Shown here piece after piece: positions 59,661-64,000 of a stretch of DNA of 64,000 nt. Made by a program: the position numbers and the translations under genes. Location: the NCBI GenBank assembly GCA_016712265.1, contig JADJRJ010000028.1, positions 1,364,001 to 1,428,000 of the forward strand. Reading direction: 5' to 3'. Positions within the stretch are counted from its first letter, which is position 1; each line of letters begins with the position of its first letter. Source of the stretch: Gemmatimonadota bacterium. GTDB lineage: Bacteria; Gemmatimonadota; Gemmatimonadetes; Gemmatimonadales; Gemmatimonadaceae. Under the pieces are notes generated by a model. It saw only the letters and a program-made list of their open reading frames with translations, did no database searches and was not told the DNA's origin.

Positions 59661-60955
59661 CTACCTCTGGATCCTCACCTTCTGCACGTTGTCGAATCGC
59701 GACATGTCGGAAACGATCACGCTGTCACCGGGCTGCAGTCCTTGCTGGACCTCGATCGTACTCACCGACGCTCGGCCCAGTTTCACGCTCAGGCGCTCGG
59801 CGGTCTTGCCGTCGGCACTCACCTTGAACAGGCCGACCGTGCTTTCCGGCTGGCCATAGGCCGGACGGGCGACGTAGAGCACACTCTCCAGTCGCTCGAG
59901 CTCGATGACCCCATCGACCGACAGATCGGCCCGCGCGCCCTTTGGCAGCTCACCCTCGAGCGCGACCTCAACGGTCACCGTGCCGTTCTGCGAGATCGGA
60001 TCGACGCGCATCACGCGCCCGTCGATCAGCCCGTTGCGCGTATCGATCGAGGCTTTTGTCCGAGCACGACGTCCTTCACCTGCGTCTCCGGCACACGCAA
60101 TACCGCCTTGAGCTTGCCGGGCTGGGCCACCCGTGCGAGCTCCTGCCCGGGGTTTACCCATTGGCCCAATTCCCAGTTGAGTGACTGCAGCACGCCGTCC
60201 TCGCCCGCGAGCACCCGCATGGACGCGACCCGCTCGGCCTGGAAACGCGCGATGGCACGAAGGCGATCGACGTTGGCTTGGGCCTTCTCCAGTTGTTCGT
60301 CGAGTGCGCCGGCGAGCAAGTCCAGCCGCTGTTCCTCGTACTTCACGCGCGTGGCCAGCTCGGCCGCGGATTCCTTGGCGCGTTCCACCTCGTTCTTTGA
60401 GCTCAGGTCCTTGGCCGCCAACCCTTCCATCACCGTCGCCTCACGGACCGCGTTGGCATGCTGGGCCTTAAGCTGCGCAACGGTCCCGGCCTGGTTGAGG
60501 CGATTGCTCTGGAGCGTGGTGCGGAGTGTGACGAAATCCTGCTCGGCCTGGGTGAGCTGCCGCTGCGCGTCGAGCGCCTGCAGCTGCACCTCGGGGTTGC
60601 TCAGCTCGAGGATGACCGTCGTTCGCGTTACCGGGGAGCCCGGGCGCAGCGGACGAGCCTCGACGCGGCCGGCCGTCACTGCGGCGACATATCGCATTTG
60701 TTCGGGCACGAGCGTTCCTGGAGCACGGACCTGCCGCACCATCGTGCCGCGAACGACCGAGTCAATCCAGAGCTCGGCGCGTGCCACACCCTGCGGCCGG
60801 GCCTCTAGGTTAGCCAATGCCACCGTCGTCGCCACAATGGCAACGGCGCCGACGGCGAAGAGCACGTTTCGCCTGGTCTTCTTCTGTGGTGCGCGCTTGA
60901 CGTCCATGACGGGGGGTTCGACAGCGTGAGGGCGCGAAGGGTTCTCAACGGCCAT
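59661..60955 (-). pseudogene. MacA/HlyD-type periplasmic adaptor, one frame break
   Basis: Read from ATG 60955, the first part has a membrane anchor (VLFAVGAVAIVATTVALANL), the barrel-sandwich start (IDSVVRGTMVRQVRAPGTLV), a long coiled coil (about residues 135-240, LQALDAQRQLTQAEQDFVTL) and GEDGVLQSLNWELGQWV. The frame ends at KDVVLGQK. The next frame resumes with ASIDTRNGLIDGRVMRVDPI, ARADLSVDGVIELERLESVL and VIVSDMSRFDNVQKVRIQR. The break is near 60056, where one A is missing in CAAAAG (CAAAAAGCC expected). Adaptor for the ABC exporter encoded immediately downstream. Downstream frame is open to the normal end, so sequencing error is plausible. Confidence 0.8.
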
Positions 60956-61072
60956 AAAGGAAGAACCGTGCCGACCATCGCACATCGGCAACCCGTTGCG
61001 CCGCAACAAGATGACGCGCAGTGGTTCCCCGGGAGGGTGTTCACATCCGGGAACCAGTGTCCGAAAACGAAC

Positions 61073-61098
61073 AGCGCGAACCGATCAGGGTTCGCGCT
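61073..61098 (-). terminator. Hairpin terminator after the NlpC/P60 gene
   Basis: Ten-bp stem (61073-61082 with 61089-61098), loop of six bases. Read on the minus strand it follows the stop of the NlpC/P60 gene by about 20 bases and is followed by GTTCGTTTTCGG, which is T-rich. A plausible intrinsic terminator. Confidence 0.65.
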
Positions 61099-61119
61099 CG
61101 TGGCTTGGGCCGTGTGTGA

Positions 61120-61740
61120 CTAGCCCGTGGTGTCGGCGACCTCGGTCGTCGCGAGCAACCGTCGGACACCCACCCAGTTCTTGCGGAACCAGGTCCCAGG
61201 CTGGTCGATGGATGCCTCGATAACCCGGCGCCTTGACGTGCTGGCGTGGACGAATCGCCCCTCGCCGATGTACACCCCGATGTGGGTGACCCGAGCGCCG
61301 CGCCCAAAGGTCAGCAAGTCACCCGGACGCAGGGCACGCACCTCGCGCTCAACCAGTTGACCTCGCTGGGACTGCTCATGTGCCGTCCGGGGGAGGTCGA
61401 TACGCAGGGCCGACATCACGAAGCGGACCAATCCGCTGCAATCGAACGCAACGCCCGGGCGCTCGGCGCCGAGGATATAGCGAGTCCCGAGCTGTGAACG
61501 CGCCGCGCTCACCACCGAGTCATGCGCGATCGCTTCCGGAAGATCCACGGTCACCACGCTGTCTCGCGGTGCCTCACGGAACCCCAGTCGGTCGGCCGCT
61601 GTCTGCTTGAGTCGCTGCGCGCTCTGGCTCAGCGCCTCGAACGGCTTCTTTCGCGGCGTCCGGGCACGCTGCGCCTCCGCATCGGTCGCAAGGACCGATG
61701 CTGCGAGGAGGGTCAAGCACAGCGTGAAGCGCCAGGACAT
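61120..61740 (-). CDS. Secreted NlpC/P60 peptidoglycan endopeptidase
   Basis: 206 residues from ATG 61740; signal WRFTLCLTLLAASVLATDAEA. The NlpC/P60 catalytic residues are Cys101 (FDCSGLVRF), His153 (THIGVYIG) and His165 (FVHAST). Family members cut the D-Glu/diaminopimelate-type bond or similar cross-links in cell-wall peptides. A short basic stretch between signal and domain (RARTPRKKPFEALSQS) has no recognised binding fold. It follows queD on the same strand (about 27 bases between queD stop and its ATG) and may be cotranscribed with it, though the function is unrelated. Confidence 0.93.
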   Translation of the reverse strand: MSWRFTLCLTLLAASVLATDAEAQRARTPRKKPFEALSQSAQRLKQTAADRLGFREAPRDSVVTVDLPEAIAHDSVVSAARSQLGTRYILGAERPGVAFDCSGLVRFVMSALRIDLPRTAHEQSQRGQLVEREVRALRPGDLLTFGRGARVTHIGVYIGEGRFVHASTSRRRVIEASIDQPGTWFRKNWVGVRRLLATTEVADTTG

Positions 61741-61766
61741 CGCCAGAAAGGGTGCCGGAGAATCGG

Positions 61767-62183
61767 TCAATCTACCGCTGGACCCATCCGGGCGGCACCC
61801 TCCCCGCGGTAGATGCACCCAGAGGTGCAGGTCTCCCGGACCTCGATCGAGGCCAGCCCCGCGAGCTTCGGAGCGATCCGATCCCACAACCAGATGGCAA
61901 TCACCTCGCTCGTCGGATTCTCCAACCCCGGGATCTCGTTCAAGTAGCGGTGGTCCAGCGAGTCAATGATCGGCGAGCAGGCGGCTTTGAGGTCGGCGAA
62001 GTCCATCACCCAACCGGTGGTCTCCCCAACGGGGCCCGCGACGGTCACGCGGACGTGAAACGAGTGGCCATGCAACCGCGCGCACTTGTGCCCTTCAGGT
62101 ACGTGCGGGAGCCGGTGGGCCGCCTCGAAAGAGAAGTCCTTGAAAAGCAGCACGTGACGGTGACGGTAGATGGAAGACGGCAC
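61767..62183 (-). CDS. queD: 6-carboxy-5,6,7,8-tetrahydropterin synthase (QueD)
   Basis: 138 residues. It contains FKDFSFEAAHRLPHVPEGHK, ARLHGHSFHVRV, GWVMDFADLK, LDHRYLNEIPGLENPTSE and RETCTSGCIYRG, in close agreement with E. coli-type QueD. The zinc ligands are the three His of AAHR and HGH; catalytic Cys is in HKCARLHGH. It turns 7,8-dihydroneopterin triphosphate into 6-carboxytetrahydropterin, step two of the preQ0 pathway. Both GTG 62183 and GTG 62153 (VLLFKDF) are plausible starts; the conserved region begins at the latter. Confidence 0.95.
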   Translation of the reverse strand: MPSSIYRHRHVLLFKDFSFEAAHRLPHVPEGHKCARLHGHSFHVRVTVAGPVGETTGWVMDFADLKAACSPIIDSLDHRYLNEIPGLENPTSEVIAIWLWDRIAPKLAGLASIEVRETCTSGCIYRGEGAARMGPAVD

Positions 62184-62207
62184 ACAGCAGACGAAAGAAA
62201 AAGGCGG

Positions 62208-62837
62208 CTACCGCAAGCCCAGCAGCTTGTGCGTCTGGAGGCTCAGCCGCCATTGCGGGTGCGCCAGGCAATACGCCACGGTGGCGGCCGTGTTGGCCTC
62301 CCGGTCCGGACCGTCCATGGGCTGGAGGGAGAAATAGCGGAACTTGAGGTTGGCGAATGCTTCCGGCATCGCCAAGGGCTGGGGGTAGACCAACTTCAGT
62401 TCGTCGCCGCTCGTGATGGTCAGCTCGGCCCGCGCCTTGGGGCTCACGCACGTCCAGTCGATCCCGAGGGGGGCTGGCACCGTCCCGTTGGTCTCCACGG
62501 CCACTTCGAACCCTCGCGCGTGCAAGGCAGCGATCGCGGCATCGTCGAGCTGGAGGAGCGGCTCCCCGCCCGTGCAGACGACGAGCTTCTTGCCTGGTGA
62601 GCCGGACGGCCAGCGAGCGGCCACGGCCTCCGCCAGTGCGTCTGGATTCGCGAAACGCCCGCCATCCGGGCCCATCCCCACAAAGTCGGTGTCGCAGAAG
62701 GTGCACACCGCGGTCGACCGGTCGACCTCACGTCCGCTCCACAGGTTGCAGCCGGAAAAGCGGCAGAACACCGCGGGCCTCCCCGCCTGCATCCCCTCGC
62801 CCTGCAGCGTGTAGAAAATTTCCTTGACCGCGTACAT
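62208..62837 (-). CDS. queE: 7-carboxy-7-deazaguanine synthase (QueE), radical SAM
   Basis: 209 residues from ATG 62837. The N-terminus has YAVKEIFYTLQGEGMQAGRP and the cluster motif C-N-L-W-S-G-R-E-V-D-R-S-T-A-V-C-T-F-C, i.e. C-x14-C-x2-C, as in the long-loop QueE subtype. CTGGEPLLQ (radical SAM GGE) and VETNGT follow. It converts 6-carboxytetrahydropterin to 7-carboxy-7-deazaguanine. Its ATG shares a base with the queC stop (TGATG), so the two are coupled. Gene order is queC-queE-queD. Confidence 0.96.
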   Translation of the reverse strand: MYAVKEIFYTLQGEGMQAGRPAVFCRFSGCNLWSGREVDRSTAVCTFCDTDFVGMGPDGGRFANPDALAEAVAARWPSGSPGKKLVVCTGGEPLLQLDDAAIAALHARGFEVAVETNGTVPAPLGIDWTCVSPKARAELTITSGDELKLVYPQPLAMPEAFANLKFRYFSLQPMDGPDREANTAATVAYCLAHPQWRLSLQTHKLLGLR

Positions 62838-63526
62838 CAGCGCCCCTGGTACCGGGTGGGGTCGTTGACCCCGGCCTCGGCGAAGCCGCGCGAGCGCAAC
62901 AGGCACGCATCGCAGTGCCCGCAGGCGTGACCCGTGGTGTCCGGGTCATAGCAGCTCAACGTTGCGGCGTAGTCCACGCCGAGCCGCACCCCGGTCGCGA
63001 TGATCTGGGCCTTGGACATGTGGATGAGGGGGGTCCGAACCCGAAGGGGCGCTGCGCCCTCGACCCCGGCCCGCGTCGCGAGATTGGCCATGCGCTCGAA
63101 CGCCTCGATGAAGGCCGGCCGGCAGTCCGGATAACCGCTGTAATCCAGTGCGTTGACTCCGATGAAGATGTCCAGGGCGCCGAGGACCTCGGCCCAAGCC
63201 AGCGCGAACGAGAGGAAGATGGTGTTCCGCGCGGGGACGTACGTAATGGGGATGTGGTCGTCCCCTACGGAGTCCTTCGGGACATCGAGGTCCGCAGTCA
63301 GTGCCGAGCCGCCAAACATGCGCAGGTCGATTTCGGCGATGCGATGCTGGGCGACGCCAGCCGCCTTCGCGATCTTGCTGGCCGCCTCGAGTTCGCGGGC
63401 ATTGCGTTGCCCGTAGCGGAACGAGAGCGCGTGCACGGCGAAACCGTCCGCCCGGGCCATGGCGAGCAGGGTGGTGGAATCGAGCCCTCCACTCAGGAGG
63501 AGGACGGCAGGACGCGGGTCGGTCAC
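62837..63526 (-). CDS. queC: 7-cyano-7-deazaguanine (preQ0) synthase (QueC)
   Basis: 229 residues from GTG 63526. LLLSGGLDSTTLLA is the PP-loop ATP motif, followed by SFRYGQRNARELEAA, TYVPARNTIFLSFALAWAE, GVNALDYSGYPDCRP and the zinc site CYDP...HACGHCDACLLR. It makes preQ0 from 7-carboxy-7-deazaguanine, ammonia and ATP. No queF (preQ0 reductase), tgt or dpd genes lie in the window, so whether preQ0 goes to queuosine in tRNA or to DNA modification is not shown. No preQ1 riboswitch was recognised upstream. Confidence 0.96.
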   Translation of the reverse strand: MTDPRPAVLLLSGGLDSTTLLAMARADGFAVHALSFRYGQRNARELEAASKIAKAAGVAQHRIAEIDLRMFGGSALTADLDVPKDSVGDDHIPITYVPARNTIFLSFALAWAEVLGALDIFIGVNALDYSGYPDCRPAFIEAFERMANLATRAGVEGAAPLRVRTPLIHMSKAQIIATGVRLGVDYAATLSCYDPDTTGHACGHCDACLLRSRGFAEAGVNDPTRYQGR

Positions 63527-63643
63527 CGAGGGGGGCGGCGCAGGTTCACGAGACGGGCGAACAGGAAAGGGGAAAATGGCGCGCCGCGCAAGGGACCACC
63601 CCATCCGCCCCGTGTGGCCGCCGGGTCCGGCGCGGCCTTCCGA

Positions 63644-64000
63644 CTACCCCTTGAGCCCGCCCACCAACTCGCGGAGCTGCATGGCGCCGTGCAGGAGCTG
63701 CGTCGAGGCCGAGCTCATCTGCTCGCACGCGGCGCTCTGCTCCTGGGTGGAGGCGCTCACCTGCTGTGCGGCGGCGGCATACCCTTCGGCCGTGCGGGCG
63801 GCGGATTCCACGCTGCGCGCCGCGCTGGACACAAACTGTGCATTGCTCCGCGCCAAGTCGGCGGCGCTCGACGCGGCCTGCCGCGTGCGACTCGCCGAGA
63901 GGGTGATGGTGTTGAGCGCGCTGTCCAACTCCCGGGACACGCTCTCGATCTCGGCGACCTGCAGCACGCCGGCTTCCATCGCCCGCGTGGTGCTCTCCAC
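63644..64000 (-). CDS. Methyl-accepting chemotaxis protein, C-terminal fragment (5' end outside window)
   Basis: 119 codons up to the right edge, read leftward. The coiled-coil helix near the end (YAAAAQQVSASTQEQSAACEQ, then MSSASTQLL) matches the C-terminal methylation helix of chemoreceptor signalling domains, and heptad spacing runs through the fragment. The ligand-binding domain and the hairpin tip that contacts CheA lie beyond the window. The end reads RELVGGLKG; no CheR-docking pentapeptide is seen. Confidence 0.78.
   Translation of the reverse strand: MESTTRAMEAGVLQVAEIESVSRELDSALNTITLSASRTRQAASSAADLARSNAQFVSSAARSVESAARTAEGYAAAAQQVSASTQEQSAACEQMSSASTQLLHGAMQLRELVGGLKG

Noticed and set aside
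63527..63643. preQ1 riboswitch upstream of queC
   Set aside because: No short hairpin with A-rich tail pairing to the ribosome site was visible; the stretch is plain GC-rich sequence.
1..64000. CRISPR arrays, insertion sequences, prophage or tRNA genes
   Set aside because: No regularly spaced repeats, transposase, integrase or phage-like proteins, and no recognisable tRNA cloverleaf were seen; gene content looks like stable chromosome.

Overview
This window is very GC-rich DNA (about two thirds G+C by eye), densely coded, with no rRNA, tRNA, phage, insertion sequence or CRISPR array that I could find. The gene content points to a Gram-negative bacterium: a TonB-dependent receptor with a carboxypeptidase-regulatory-like N-terminus, many lipobox lipoproteins, DgkA, ADOP-type permeases, exosortase, and DUF1552/DUF1592 proteins. 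I infer Gemmatimonadota, with Acidobacteriota as second choice. Many genes start with GTG, and neighbours often overlap by 1-4 bases as GTGA, ATGA or TGATG.

Layout. 0-3 kb: two c-di-GMP proteins, the first cut by the left edge. 3-8.1 kb: secreted amidase, small membrane protein, NAD-dependent epimerase, dgkA, phoD. 8.1-13.7 kb: a carboxylate/malonate locus, with matB-matC leftward and a TctC-TctB fusion plus tctA rightward. 13.7-20.6 kb: a leftward run of oxidoreductase, DUF885 peptidase, peptide-binding lipoprotein, DUF1569 protein and two peptide permeases, with no ATPase. 20.7-24.9 kb: lipoprotein, VanZ-like protein, exosortase with EpsI, and an Ig-like lipoprotein. 24.9-36.4 kb: TonB receptor, two small hypothetical genes, HDOD protein, membrane protein with S9 peptidase, lipoprotein, MFS exporter, and an Ada-like methyltransferase without its regulator domain. 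36.4-43.1 kb: repeat-bearing surface lipoprotein, NtrY/NtrX-like two-component pair, FmdB zinc ribbon, unknown protein. 43.2-49.1 kb: a leftward three-gene unit of DUF1592 cytochrome, DUF1552 and secreted ankyrin protein. 49.3-51.1 kb: secreted protein and a frame-broken phosphodiester glycosidase. 51.2-55.3 kb: beta-propeller lipoprotein with a membrane-anchored SARP-type regulator. 55.4-61 kb: a MacB-like export operon with several frame breaks. 61.1-63.5 kb: NlpC/P60 hydrolase and the preQ0 genes queC-queE-queD. 63.6-64 kb: the tail of a chemoreceptor.

Most notable points: the TctC-TctB fusion beside malonate genes; the DUF1592-DUF1552-ankyrin operon; the transmembrane SARP/AAA regulator; an octamer, CGTTAGGC, present 17 times and always read along a gene, 15 times as Leu(TTA)-Gly; and a run of frame breaks confined to about 50.2-60.1 kb, several at homopolymers, which may be sequencing error or decay.
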